Shown: positions 54,135 to 64,000, counted from the stretch's first letter. The stretch is 64,000 nucleotides of DNA from Athripsodes cinereus (GCA_947579605.1 OX388324.1:19599746-19663745); one strand, 5' to 3'. The notes: generated by a model not told the origin, from the letters alone. Numbers and translations: made by a program.

Positions 54135-54510
54135 TAATAATAATAATAAACTTTATTGTACAAAAATATTTGTATAAAAATAATAGCATTACAATAAGGT
54201 ATAAACGAAAAATGTTGTACAATGGGCGAGTTTATCACTGGGATGCGATATCTTCCAACTAACCCAATAAAATAAAACAAATTACCAATTGAAAACACTG
54301 ATAAAACAAAAATAAAATTTAAAATAATATAAAGTCTTTAAAATGATAGGTAGATACATAGAAACTAAAATATAAACCATAAATATATAATACATACTCT
54401 ATTAAGTGGTTACTAAAAAAATAGTGTCATAAAAATAACAGTTATACAATTCAATGAACAGAGGGCGAGTTTATCGCTAAAATGCGATGTCTTCCAACTA
54501 ACCCGGTTGG
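54135..54510 (-). mobile_element. Two LINE 3'-UTR remnants (family U)
   Basis: One copy at 54135-54270 (AATAAACTTTATTGTACAAA, CAATGGGCGAGTTTATCACT, GCGATATCTTCCAACTAACC) and a second at 54440-54510 (GAGGGCGAGTTTATCGCTAA, GATGTCTTCCAACTAACCCG). Both are in reverse orientation. Confidence 0.6.
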
Positions 54511-54769
54511 AATAAGTGTTTATAAGTGTCCGCAATATATTGTTCTTGAAATCATTTCTTTCAATTAGAAATCAATATTCTTCAAGTGATGAATGCGTTC
54601 AAAAATGCGTTATAAGTATAAAAAATATTATATGTATATATCAGCAGAGAAAATTTTGAAGCCGGTTCTGATTAAAAAAAATAAAAAAAGTAAGCATTTG
54701 CTAATTGACTTTAAACACTTTTATACCTATATAAGATTTTGAAGAAAAATCATATTGGTATTTTTTTTT
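54511..54769. other. AT-rich spacer
   Basis: No recognised feature. Confidence 0.4.
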
Positions 54770-54930
54770 TACGCAGCGGCAGAATTGCCACCCACACTTC
54801 TCAGCATTATACAACCAGATAAGTCTTCTTATGATCAGTCATGATCACACAACAGTCTAATGCTGAGAAAAATTCACCTATCCAGATATACAGGATATCA
54901 AAGGATTAGGCTGAAAACGCGGGTTCAAAA
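54770..54930 (+). repeat. Repeat W, uninterrupted copy
   Basis: GCGGCAGAATTGCCACCCAC, CATTATACAACCAGATAAGT, TATGATCAGTCATGATCACA, AAAAATTCACCTATCCAG. The contiguous form of the sequence split at 34040-34290. Confidence 0.7.
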
Positions 54931-55059
54931 TACTGGCATTATGCTTGAAATATCTGTGCTAAAAAAATTCTTACTATATAACAAGTATTTATTATAATAT
55001 ATTTTTGTTTTTTTATGTATACCTAAATTAACCGGTAAATCTAATTTTTATATCTTTAT

Positions 55060-55170
55060 TAGTCCATGGAACACCCAGCTATGAATTGGGTTTCTCACTC
55101 TTTCTCGTAAGTTTACGAGTGTCCTTTAAAAGACAGGTGTTGCCTTGCCTTTAACAGGACACCGAAATTA
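55060..55170 (+). repeat. Dispersed repeat DR1, left part
   Basis: GTCCATGGAACACCCAGCTA, CTCACTCTTTCTCGTAAGTT, TACGAGTGTCCTTTAAAAGA and CAGG, followed by a short inverted echo CCTTTAACAGGACACCG. Confidence 0.75.
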
Positions 55171-55194
55171 TATTTTTATCATATTCTATTTGCA

Positions 55195-55845
55195 ACATAA
55201 TTGTAGTTTCTGTAATACCATTTGGTTAATCTTGTCTTTGTGTTGTAATTTGACATGATACGATATGTTTTGGTTTTAATTTGTAATTTTATATGATGCA
55301 ATGTGTTTTGTTTTTATTTTATGATTTGATATGATGTAGTATGTTATAATTTTATTTTATTTTATAATTTGATATGATACGGTGTATTTTTATTTTTTTT
55401 ATTTTATAATTTTATGTGGTGTGCTGTAAATTTATTTTATGGTTTGATATGATTCATATGTTTTATTTTTATTTTATGATTTGACATGATGAATGTGCTG
55501 TAATTTTATTCTATAATTTGACATGACAGTGTGTTTTATTTTTATTTTGAAATTCGATGTGATGCAGTGTATTGTAACTTTATTTTATGGTTAGATATGA
55601 TACAGTTTTTATTTTATGATTTGACATGATGCTGTTGATATGTTGTAATTTTATTATGTGGTTTATGTGACACAATGTGTTTAATTTTTATTTTTATAAT
55701 TTGAAGTGATGCAGTATATTTTGTTTTTGTTTTGATTTTAATTTGATACGATGGTGGTGTTGTACAATTGTTGTTTATAACTATGTATTAAAGGCGTAAG
55801 CCGTATGTATTGTTATAAATAAATAAATAAATAAATAAATACCAA
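55195..55845 (+). repeat. Diverged minisatellite ending in a LINE 3' tail
   Basis: A unit of roughly 45-55 bp (TTATTTTATGATTTGATATG, then ATGCAGTGTGTTTTATTTTT) repeats about ten or more times with drift to about 55750. It runs into AAAGGCGTAAGCCGTATGTA and an (AAATAAAT)n tail, the 3' end also seen at 28610-28655. The array may be a repeated 3' UTR of that element. Confidence 0.75.
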
Positions 55846-56635
55846 ATTATTAAATGTTGGAATATGCTAATATAAAAACTTATTTTTTTTTGTTTTCAAA
55901 AAAGCCTTGCAGTTTTGTGTCATTGTGTATTATTGGCATTTTAATTACTATTTCTTGAGTTAAACTATATTGTTTGTTAATTTTAAAATAATATGTACAT
56001 TAGTTACTAAAAATATATTTTTCAATTCAAACATGGAAATCTGAATTGATATTTTGTTATAAAGACAGAATTAATCGAGTGAAGAATTCAAACTTCGGAC
56101 CTCTGATTGACATAACTTTGTGACTATAACATCCCTTAGTAATCTCTGTCATTGTCTTTTAATTGAATTGTCTTGAGTCCAAGAATTCATTTAATGTTTT
56201 ATTATATGTAGGTATCATGTTCCTACATAAATAAATATGTTTTAGCATTAATACAAAGAGAATACTTATAAAACGGCAGCAAATAAACAGTTTAATTGTT
56301 ACTGTTAATGGTAAAGATGGTTCGGATAGAATTTGTTGTGTTTGAATTTACTATAATTGAAAATATAAACGAAGGGGAAATATAAAGAGGTACGTTATAT
56401 TGTAGTACTAAAGTCAAATTTCTAGGAACATACAAAAAAACGTCTAGGAAGCGAAGCTTGGATTTATCGAGATTTTGATCACTTACTCGTATAAGCCGTC
56501 GAGTTGTAGAGACCGAGTTCTCTAAATTTTGATTAGGTAAATGAACTTAGTTTAATCGTGAGTTAGAAGAAATTTCAAGCTAGTTTTTATATATTTTGAG
56601 TTATATGGGTTTTATACTTTATACGTTAAGCAGGT
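55846..56635. other. AT-rich spacer
   Basis: No recognised feature. Confidence 0.45.
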
Positions 56636-56720
56636 TTCAATACATTAGATTGGTCTGCAACGAACTTGGAGTTTCATCTCTATTCCTCCCCATTTTCTGC
56701 TATCGTCTTTAATTCTACAT
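56636..56720 (-). mobile_element. LINE scrap (family Q)
   Basis: On the minus strand, LKTIAENGEE-like coding, then GTTCGTTGCAGACCAATCT; the same end as at 14250-14335. Confidence 0.6.
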
Positions 56721-57004
56721 AAACCCACATAAATTTAGTTCAGATTATTAGATAAAAAAACTTACTTACTACATTAAAAATCAGCATCTTAAAGACATAT
56801 AAGTGCCTCACGTTCAGAACTTTTACGAAGAGCTCTTACATTATAAAGTAGAATGCGAGTTCGATTTTTTTTATAATGTAAGGTTAGTACAATAGAGATT
56901 TATATTAATACAATTAAACACATTTTATGAGACACTTATCTATCAAAGTTTGCTCATCCATATACACGTGATTTTAAAAACACTTACATACAATTTAGTA
57001 ACGT
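56721..57004. other. AT-rich spacer
   Basis: No recognised feature. Confidence 0.4.
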
Positions 57005-57260
57005 TAAAGTTACTACTACTATACCATCGCAGTATATCTCACAGTTGGGGTAGCCAGCAGACCAGCTGTATGTAATAAAAAAACAAGCTGTTCCCTCCAT
57101 GCTAACAAAAAAATACATTCAAGATAGGGGACAAACCTCATCGCTGAATTTAGGATTTAAAATGTCTTGATTTTTTAAATATCAGCTTTTTACAGGACAC
57201 TCGAAAACTTACGGAAAAGAATGGAAGACTAATTCCTTTCCGGGTGCTCCACGGAAAAAG
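57005..57260 (-). repeat. Dispersed repeat DR1, near full-length reverse copy
   Basis: ACTACTACTATACCATCGCA, TCACAGTTGGGGTAGCCAGC, ACAAACCTCATCGCTGAATT, TTTTTACAGGACACTCGAAA, TTCCGGGTGCTCCACGGAAA. One of the most complete copies; useful for a consensus. Confidence 0.85.
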
Positions 57261-57764
57261 ATCAGATAACATTTAACAAGAAGGTGTATAAGTAGTGGCT
57301 ACATGGTTAGTAAGCACTGTAGGCAAAATGTTTTAAATATAGGTATGTAAGTAAATAACCTAGAATCGTAAACACAGTCATAAAGAGGGCTATAACACTG
57401 GTTATTTGGAAGAAGAAGGAGGCTGCTGCCCCGTAATAAAAGGCAGAGAATCCCAAAACTATGAACATTATATATTATAATATAACAGTATATTAAGAAC
57501 TAACTATTTTATTTTGTTTACGATAGGTAGTACGCAAGTCTATTTAATGTTAAAACCCTATATACTCCGAATTGAAGGTTTTCAAGAATATATTATTATT
57601 TTATTATTTATTATATGGATACAATTAGAAATAATTGTTATTCTACCTACATAACTTGTTGATTGGAAGAAATAACATAATTTAATCTACAATTGCGTCT
57701 CTCAAACTTGCTATACTTACTATTTTTATGAGCTTTTCTATAAACTGTTAACGCATCTGTAACA
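57261..57764. other. AT-rich spacer
   Basis: No recognised feature. Confidence 0.45.
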
Positions 57765-57870
57765 TGAAATGTTCCATGGATTTTCAAATAATAGGTTTTT
57801 CAAACTTTTCTGTGAGTTTTTAGGAGTTCTTTATAAAGCAGATGTTTGAAAAATAAAGCTTAGAAATAGA
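57765..57870 (+). repeat. Dispersed repeat DR1, left part
   Basis: AATGTTCCATGGATTTTCAA, CAAACTTTTCTGTGAGTTTT, AGGAGTTCTTTATAAAGCAG; diverged. Confidence 0.55.
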
Positions 57871-58347
57871 TAATAAATATCTTTTATCCATGGGATAATT
57901 TTTTTTCCAGATATTTTTTTATTTCACAGAAAGAAAATCAGAATTAAATTAAAAGCAATACAGGCACGCCAAATAGATAAAAACAGATCAAAGAAGCAAG
58001 TGCAAAACAAGGACATCGCGCTAGACGTCGGTCGGTGGATGGCGTTGGTAGTAGCTGTCTGAAACCTCTGACGTCTCATTTTTCAAAATTAAATATTATT
58101 ATCTTATAATTGTTCAAATTAACAAAATTTTAATACATTTTTTTTAGTTTCAATAGTTTTCTAAAGTTAAATATTTGGATGTTATTATTTTTAAACTATA
58201 AAAATTTTAAATTTAAAAATGTGAATTAGTGAACAATATTTGTGACAATTAATAATACCTTCAATTGGAACTCATATAAAATTCTCGCATTTTAGTCAAA
58301 TTTGTGACAATCACAAGTGTTTTCAAAATTTTATAATAGTTAAATAA
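57871..58347. other. AT-rich spacer
   Basis: A less AT-rich stretch at 58010-58070 (GCTAGACGTCGGTCGGTGGA) is unassigned. Confidence 0.4.
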
Positions 58348-58430
58348 AAATAATTGGCGCCCTTGAGACGGTCTAGGGACTGTTAAACGGCGTCAAAACA
58401 AAATCATCCATAATCATCATCATCAACGCC
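58348..58430 (+). repeat. GGCGCC stem-loop repeat (family G), copy 2
   Basis: GGCGCCCTTGAGACGGTCTA, GGGACTGTTAAACGGCGTCA, then CATAATCATCATCATC. The tail suggests a retroposon 3' end. Confidence 0.6.
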
Positions 58431-59104
58431 CTTACAGAATAAAAATATTTAAAAAAGTAAACAACACACAGGGTCGCTGTTGAGAATAAATATTTATGTT
58501 CAATGTTTAGTGATGTTTGTTTAATGTTTTATTTTATTCAATGTTTTATTCTGTCTGCATTTTCAAATTAAATCTTAATAGAGTTGATGATAAAAAAATA
58601 TATAAATAATAGTAATAATATAAACCATTAATAGTAAATCTTTCACCGCTTATTGTATCCTTAATACATATACAATAAGCATATATTATTAATAAAATTT
58701 TACAAAAGATGCTTATGTTATTAAATATGTTATTAAATACACATGTACCAACAACCACGGAATTGTTGTTATTCTAAATGTTATGCTCGGCTAAATAATG
58801 ACACATCTTTTTGACATAGTCTGATACAGAATAATAGCTGGTATTTGAAAAAATGAATAACACTATAGAGTTGATGTAATAATTATGAAAAAAAATGTAG
58901 CATAATTATATAATATTGGAAAAATGTGTCATGGGAAAATTGATTTGGAATTGCGAATTTGGTTTATCGCTGATATCCTTCTATAGGTCTATTCAAAATT
59001 CTTCCACAATTTTCGGCTTCAAACAAGGTAAACTCACTGTTTTTTCATGATTTATACTATTTGCTCCTCTAATGATTTTCATTCCAGAATTTTAGGAGAC
59101 CATC
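58431..59104. other. AT-rich spacer
   Basis: No recognised feature. Confidence 0.45.
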
Positions 59105-59330
59105 TGCTATCCTCTCGTCTTGCCATTTTATTTTAGATTAATCTGTGATAAGTCTACTCACAATAAAAGAAAAGGTCAGCTTAAGAAAAGATGGGTTTGT
59201 GATAATTTAATATCTCTTGAGGCTAGGAGATGGGCGAGACTGGCTCAAAAAAGAGGAGCGTGAGGAAAAATATGAGGAGGCCTTCATCCGGTAGTGGAGA
59301 GCTGGCTGAAGAAGAAAAATAAGAACTCTG
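59105..59330 (+). mobile_element. Decayed LINE C-terminus, relative of 39813-40035
   Basis: It reads an RRWARLAQKR-like stretch, then EEKYEEAFIR and, after a stop, WRAG. This parallels KQWCRVARDRK and FEEAYIQQWREEG, with frameshifts and stops. Confidence 0.6.
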
Positions 59331-59335
59331 TTCTC

Positions 59336-59760
59336 ATTCACGACATGCTTGCAAGACAAGTTTGAATATGCATTTTTATGAGTATTGTTAACAATATTAT
59401 AATGTACGTCCTACTACTACTGAAAAAACAAACAAATTCTGTGTCAAGTTTTTGGTTACATGTTCTTTGGAATGATGAACCCAAGCATCCTGTAACAGAT
59501 CTACGGGATATATTACAAAATAAATAAATGAAAATAAAAATTGTTTTGGTATAATCGTGAATAAATTTATTCTCACACAAGCCATGGCTAACAATATTTA
59601 AAGCCAGTTTAAATATGCACTTTTGTGACTAAGGGTACAATATTCATATTTTGTATGAATATGGGGATTTTCGACTTACTTAGCTAGGGATATTATTAAT
59701 TTTTGTTGTCGTAAGGGATTTTTAACAATTCAGTTATGATTACGTTGATATTAAACTCGT
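59336..59760 (+). repeat. Repeat X, first copy
   Basis: AGCCATGGCTAACAATATTT, CAGTTTAAATATGCACTTTT and GATTACGTTGATATTAAACT recur in the same orientation at 63120-63370 in diverged form. A further echo, CAAGTTTGAATATGCATTTT, lies at 59355. Confidence 0.55.
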
Positions 59761-60107
59761 AATAATATAATAATTATTATAGGTATAATTATTAATATCT
59801 GCAATATTATAAAGGGTGTAATTGGTTGTAAAATTTTCTAACGACTTTTGAACATACGCATGCAGTGATTTTAATACGGGTATAAAATTTACGTTGTATG
59901 CCAAAGTAAGGTATATGAGAAAAACAAAAAAAGAGAGGTAAAGGAAGAGAAAGAGAGATTTTTTAGCTTTCTTGTAGTGTCCTCGTGATAAAATAGTTTT
60001 CCCATTTTTCGTTCTAGGATATCAAAGAAAAAAGGACGCCTTCCCATTTCTTTGGGGTTCTTGAATTTTGTATAATGCATCGTATAAATATACACAGTAT
60101 AATATAC
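59761..60107. other. AT-rich spacer
   Basis: A 68-residue frame on the minus strand (59889) has no family features. Confidence 0.4.
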
Positions 60108-60375
60108 ATACCATCACGCCACATCCCTCGGGAGGTAGGCAGAAAGGATTGAGTGACACTCATTCATTTCCCATATTTCTCGTGTACCACTTATACGCAC
60201 TTTATTTTTCAGTCTTTTACCACACATAAGGATGTGTTTTGATGATGTAATGTGATTAAGAAGGCTCAATGTTCTCATTTCTACTGCATTAATACTTCTT
60301 CAGTCACGTCCACGTCTCACTCGCATACATCAGTTCTGGCACTTAGATAGCCGACTGCACCAATCTTTTGACTGC
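60108..60375 (-). mobile_element. Decayed copy of the 46105-type retrotransposon tail
   Basis: The minus strand reads KRLVQSAI, a stop, VPELMYASETWTWLKK, then drifts. It closes with GCCTACCTCCCGAGGGATGT and GGCGTGATGGTATGTATATT. The deleted middle and stops mark it as old. Confidence 0.75.
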
Positions 60376-60464
60376 TATATACATTTTTATTACTTATACA
60401 CAGTACATATTCAATAGATATTACTAATTTATAATATTACCTACAAAAAACAATCATGATCTAT

Positions 60465-60600
60465 TTTTTGCAAGTGTTTGAGTGTCCTTTAAAAAGGAAG
60501 GCACTCGTAAAAAGCCATTTCTAAAGATATTCAACAATTCAATCCAGCGATAAGAAATGAGTGTCTTACATACAGGACAAAAGGCAATCCGCTGGTTACC
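60465..60600 (+). repeat. Dispersed repeat DR1, right two-thirds
   Basis: GTTTGAGTGTCCTTTAAAAA, GGAAGGCACTCG, AATCCAGCGATAAGAAATGA, GCAATCCGCTGGTTACCCCA. Confidence 0.65.
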
Positions 60601-60628
60601 CCAATTTAGAGATCTCGTGATGATCACT

Positions 60629-60882
60629 GAGAAAAATACTCACAATGAATTATTGGTACGTACTATCAGATTAGGACCAGAGGTAGTAGGTACAAACGAT
60701 TCGTTAGTACGAATCTATAATATTAACTTTTCGCAAACAAATCATTGGTAAATTTACCAGCAATTTGTTTGCGAAAAGTTAACATTATAGAATCGTACTA
60801 ATTAATCGTTTGTACCATCTCTGGTCCTGATCTGATAGTACGTACCAATGATTCGTTGTGAAATTTCGTTAGTATTTTTCTC
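60629..60882. mobile_element. Foldback MITE M, full palindrome
   Basis: It begins GAGAAAAATACTCACAATGA and ends TTTCGTTAGTATTTTTCTC. The two 125-bp halves pair almost throughout, including CAGATTAGGACCAGAGGTAG and CTTTTCGCAAACAAATCATT, around a GGTAAATTTACC centre. One arm alone is present at 17763-17905. No target duplication was seen. Confidence 0.88.
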
Positions 60883-61461
60883 ATTGTACCTAGAAGAAAT
60901 ATATAGCTTTCTATCTTATAACTTAAAGTTTGGGAATCATTCTTCCATTTATACGTTTCATTTGCAGAGTAGAGTAGACATTATATATTGTGTATTTAGT
61001 AAAATTGTTGTTGTGTAATTCTATTGATAATAAAAACGTAAGGACTCGTCCTGTAAGGATTACATTTATTATTATATAAGGATACCTACATCTAATACTA
61101 ATAAAAATAATAACCCAGCTACTATATAGGTTATACAACTATGTATGTATTAGTAGTACAAATAGCTCGCAGTCTTTCCTCGTAGTAATTATATCCTGTA
61201 TAACAGCCACTCCCGGCTATATTTCATCTGAAAAGCTTAGATTTTTTTTAAGGATGAAGTTGTGATTGAAGGAGCAGTGTAAAATAACACTTTAAGAAAA
61301 TATTAAGGAACTTTCCAAATATCCCTTAGTATTTTCATCATTATTAATCTCACATAATCGTTTCATATTTCAAATTTGTTACGATTTAATAGTTAAATTT
61401 AAATTATAAAATATATAAAAATTTAATAACAACAATAAATAAATTAAAAAAAAAACTGAAA
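60883..61461. other. AT-rich spacer
   Basis: No recognised feature. Confidence 0.45.
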
Positions 61462-61530
61462 ATGCGCCCTTGTAGTGGTTTGTACCACAAAACGGCGCTA
61501 AATAAATTGTCCAGATAATTATTATTATTT
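61462..61530 (+). repeat. GGCGC stem-loop repeat (family G), copy 3
   Basis: GCGCCCTTGTAGTGGTTTGT, ACCACAAAACGGCGCTAAAT, then ATTATTATTATTT tail. Confidence 0.55.
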
Positions 61531-61649
61531 ATTTTCTTCTGAGCAAGTTGAAAATTTCAATAGCACATAATTACGTATTCCATTTAAATTAAGGCATTGA
61601 TTACAAATATTTATAATATAAAGGTATGCAATTCTTTGAAATAAACTTG

Positions 61650-61705
61650 GCATCTGATTTTTTTCTGTAAGATTTAAAGTGCCTATAAAAGGCAGGTACT
61701 CAATT
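61650..61705 (+). repeat. Dispersed repeat DR1, core scrap
   Basis: TTTTTCTGTAAGATTTAAAG, TGCCTATAAAAGGCAGGTAC. Confidence 0.55.
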
Positions 61706-61975
61706 AAATTAGACTTGTATTGTTGTTTGTAAACTTGTTTTTGTATTTACGTATTGATTTTATGGAAGATAGAGTTCTATGTGTTCTATAAAATGTCCAT
61801 CAGTTTTTTTTAATGTTAGAGGTCGTGCGAAAATCATGTGAAAACGTTTATTTTTAAATTCAAAAATGAATTTCTGATTATTTATTGGTCTGACATACAG
61901 TATATTACATTATTTGTTCATCATTTTGTTGCTCATCATCACTTTGTTTGCCAAAATCTTTTACAAGAATTAATA
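61706..61975. other. AT-rich spacer
   Basis: No recognised feature. Confidence 0.4.
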
Positions 61976-62200
61976 ATGGATGGGATGGCTTGAAGGACAA
62001 ATCATGGGGGGCGTCCACGCCGAGAATATCTCAACGATTCATGAGAGGATATGTTTGAGCTGTAGATCATGCTAGGATCTAGATCCTAGATATATGACAT
62101 AATTGTATATCTAGATATAATCGCGCAAGATATAACACAATAGAGAGAAAGATGTAGGTAAGTTTTTGTTGCAAACCAATCCACAGGATTGAAACCAGAT
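61976..62200 (+). mobile_element. Decayed LINE C-terminus (family Q)
   Basis: GGGGGCGTCCACGCCGAGAA translates to GRPRREYLNDS, a stop, then EDMFEL. The 3' UTR word TTGCAAACCAATCCACAGGA matches that after 14311. Confidence 0.6.
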
Positions 62201-62719
62201 AAATAGATAGAAAGATTAATAATGTGATATTTTGACAATAAATCACGTCAAAAGTTTGTAAGAACTGAATAAAAAATCACTGGTGACAATAAATTCGACT
62301 CATACCAACACTTCAACGATGACAACGTTACAAATTTGTTTTTAGATTAGATATAGGTAAGTATTTTAAATCGTACTTTCGAATAATGGATTTGTCAATG
62401 ATGTTCTCAACTAAGAGATTTTGCAAGGATCTTATAGAACCTGGATAATTTATTATTCACAATCCAGGATGATGACAGTTACAGTGCGTCTAATAAAAAA
62501 CAGGATAATAATGTTTTAAATACTGGAGAGTAAGGATTTTGAAAATACGGATTGAGTACCTAAAATATAAGTATACCCATACTTAGAATCAACGGCTGTT
62601 GTATTTAGCTTTATAGTGACACCTTATTGTGTAACAAAAGATTAACGTTGAGAATATTAGGAATAGGTATTACTCAACAGACACTACCAACAGACTGTAT
62701 AAACTCCCTTTTGTATGAA
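62201..62719. other. AT-rich spacer
   Basis: No recognised feature. Confidence 0.4.
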
Positions 62720-62815
62720 ACAGGAAAGGTGTTCCGATGCTTACGAATCGGCTTAGGCTGGTTTAATTGCACTTTTTTCCCATGGTACGTTGACCAATCC
62801 CACCAATTCCTGTTT
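62720..62815 (+). repeat. Decayed arm of foldback family FB
   Basis: AGGTGTTCCGATGCTTACGA, ATCGGCTTAGGCTGGTTTAA, CCCATGGTACGTTGACC. The 115-residue frame over this region is an accident of the repeat. Confidence 0.6.
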
Positions 62816-63119
62816 CACTATATTATTCGACATTATTCTGTTGAGCATACATGTCAACTAACAGCAACCATCTTTATTATTGTGTTTGAGGCTGTTGTTG
62901 ACAATCTATTCGTCAATCTGAAACACAAAATGGCACTGGAGAACAAAATTTGCGTTCGGAGAACAAATCGTTAAACGGAGAGCATGAATTGTTATTTCCA
63001 GATTAACCGGGCATAATACGTAAGCTTCCATTTGAAATATAAAAAAAAAAATACTATGGAAAATTTTCGATTTTTTTTAATAACACTGATTGGGTTAATT
63101 TTGAATAAAATGGTATGTT

Positions 63120-63370
63120 TTTGAGTAAAATTTAGGTTTGATTTGGGATAATTCTACTCTCATATTAGCCATGGCTAAAAAACTTGGTTTAAGTATGCAT
63201 TTTATTAGCTATTAAAATAAGGATTAGGGGCATTAAGGTTATATAAAGAAGGCGTATCTATTTTCGACATGTTTTTACCGTGTTGTATAATATAAACTCG
63301 CTTTATGAGCAGTCATGTACATTAGAACCCCGAAATAGAATTGGGATTACATTGACATCAACAAAATTGT
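63120..63370 (+). repeat. Repeat X, second copy
   Basis: TTAGCCATGGCTAAAAAACT, TGGTTTAAGTATGCATTTTA, GATTACATTGACATCAACAA. Confidence 0.55.
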
Positions 63371-63411
63371 AGTGTCACATTAAAATCAGGTAGGTTCCTA
63401 TCTATGGATAG

Positions 63412-63634
63412 CAGTGGCGGGACTAAGATTTTTATATCGGTCATGCTTTTGTAATGAAGTTTTTTAACCATTTCCACAATTCGATTAACTATTAACTACC
63501 AACAAGTTTTCAATTGTTTAGTTTTTTTTTTGATGATTCACGTTTTTATCGCTTTTGTGTAACATTATCAGACAATGTCCGGTTTTTGCAAGGCATGCGG
63601 TGCTTTTTATGCATATATGGAAAACCCGCCACTG
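63412..63634. mobile_element. hAT-type MITE with exact 8-bp target duplication
   Basis: Ends are CAGTGGCGGGACTA and its inverse CCCGCCACTG (10 bp perfect). ATGGATAG flanks both sides (63404-63411 and 63635-63642). An 8-bp duplication and CAG-starting ends define the hAT superfamily. At 223 bp it has no coding capacity. Confidence 0.93.
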
Positions 63635-63669
63635 ATGGATAGATAAAAAAAAATCGCTACAAACATAAT

Positions 63670-63760
63670 CTATACTATACTATACCCTCACACCGTGTCC
63701 CAAGTGGGGTAGGCAGAGAGAACGTAACGCCAAACAGATCTCACCTTTTCATTATATTGT
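63670..63760 (-). mobile_element. LINE 3' end scrap (family S)
   Basis: CTCACACCGTGTCCCAAGTG, GGGTAGGCAGAGAGAACGTA, ACGCCAAACAGATC; the same end as at 18690 and 34165. Confidence 0.6.
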
Positions 63761-64000
63761 CTTAGTATTTTGTTTTTTATATTGCTTGGTAAACACGTTT
63801 ATGTAATAAAAATGATAAATACTTATTGTCCACTGGTAACCTCAACGCTCGAAGGAAATGGAATGATGGTTTAGAATAAACTGAATAAAGGGTTGAGTTG
63901 ATTGAGAATTTCTTTTATTTGTGCAAAGTTTTTCAGGATTATTTTAACAATTTTTACAATTCAACCCAACCCTTGAATTCAAGCTATTGGAAACTAATGA
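63761..64000. other. AT-rich spacer to window end
   Basis: No recognised feature. Confidence 0.4.

Noticed and set aside
62627..62974. 115-residue plus-strand frame
   Set aside because: It overlaps a decayed foldback arm (family FB) and shows no family character.

Overview
This window reads as nuclear DNA of an insect, most likely a moth or butterfly (Lepidoptera). The evidence is an AT-rich background full of short TAGGTACCTA-type words, Helitrons with the lepidopteran-style CGGGCCAGCTAG 3' end, a tRNA-derived SINE, and many 5'-truncated LINE tails ending in short GTAT, GATG or GTAA repeats. No host gene can be recognised with confidence. The best host candidate is a 53-codon open stretch on the minus strand at the left edge (1-159), which could be one exon of an unidentified gene cut by the window.

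Layout. 1-7.2 kb holds a terminal-inverted-repeat element (218-1106), an internally deleted mariner with perfect ends (1861-2790), a complete minus-strand Helitron (3187-5659) that itself carries a SINE, two foldback elements and two LINE scraps, and a LINE tail (6190-6520). 7.2-19 kb has foldbacks and MITEs (7225-7413, 9243-9751, 11036-11316, 15361-15510), LINE remnants (8610-8850, 13844-14311, 14865-15321, 18690-18990) and a deleted Helitron (16164-16774). 19.07-23.23 kb is a compound locus: a 64-bp-armed hairpin unit, a 1.43-kb Helitron 5' part, a full Helitron starting in tandem, then a second near-identical copy of the hairpin unit. 23-42 kb is low-complexity AT-rich DNA with scattered remnants, a PIF/Harbinger-type MITE split into a LINE tail (31930-32464), a 207-bp MITE (34721-34927), and a CpG-dense patch with ETS-like sites (42051-42160).

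42.8-49.2 kb is the only strongly coding region. A non-LTR retrotransposon encodes an intact 1011-residue endonuclease/reverse transcriptase (46105-49140). Two 5'-truncated siblings lie nearby in opposite orientations (42811-43394 minus, 43819-44270 plus), both with visible target-site duplications. 49.8-64 kb returns to LINE tails, a diverged minisatellite just before a LINE 3' end (55195-55845), a foldback MITE (60629-60882) and a hAT-type MITE with an exact 8-bp duplication (63412-63634).

Two themes cut across the window. The first is an unnamed dispersed repeat (here called DR1, about 250 bp, carrying the word GAGTGTCCTGTAAAAGGCAG), present as some 18 fragments in both orientations. The second is a recurring CTGATGA-hairpin-GAAA motif at the ends of Penelope-like sequences, resembling a hammerhead ribozyme core. 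The window shows how elements move by target-primed reverse transcription, rolling-circle transposition and cut-and-paste, and nest inside one another. It does not show a host pathway.
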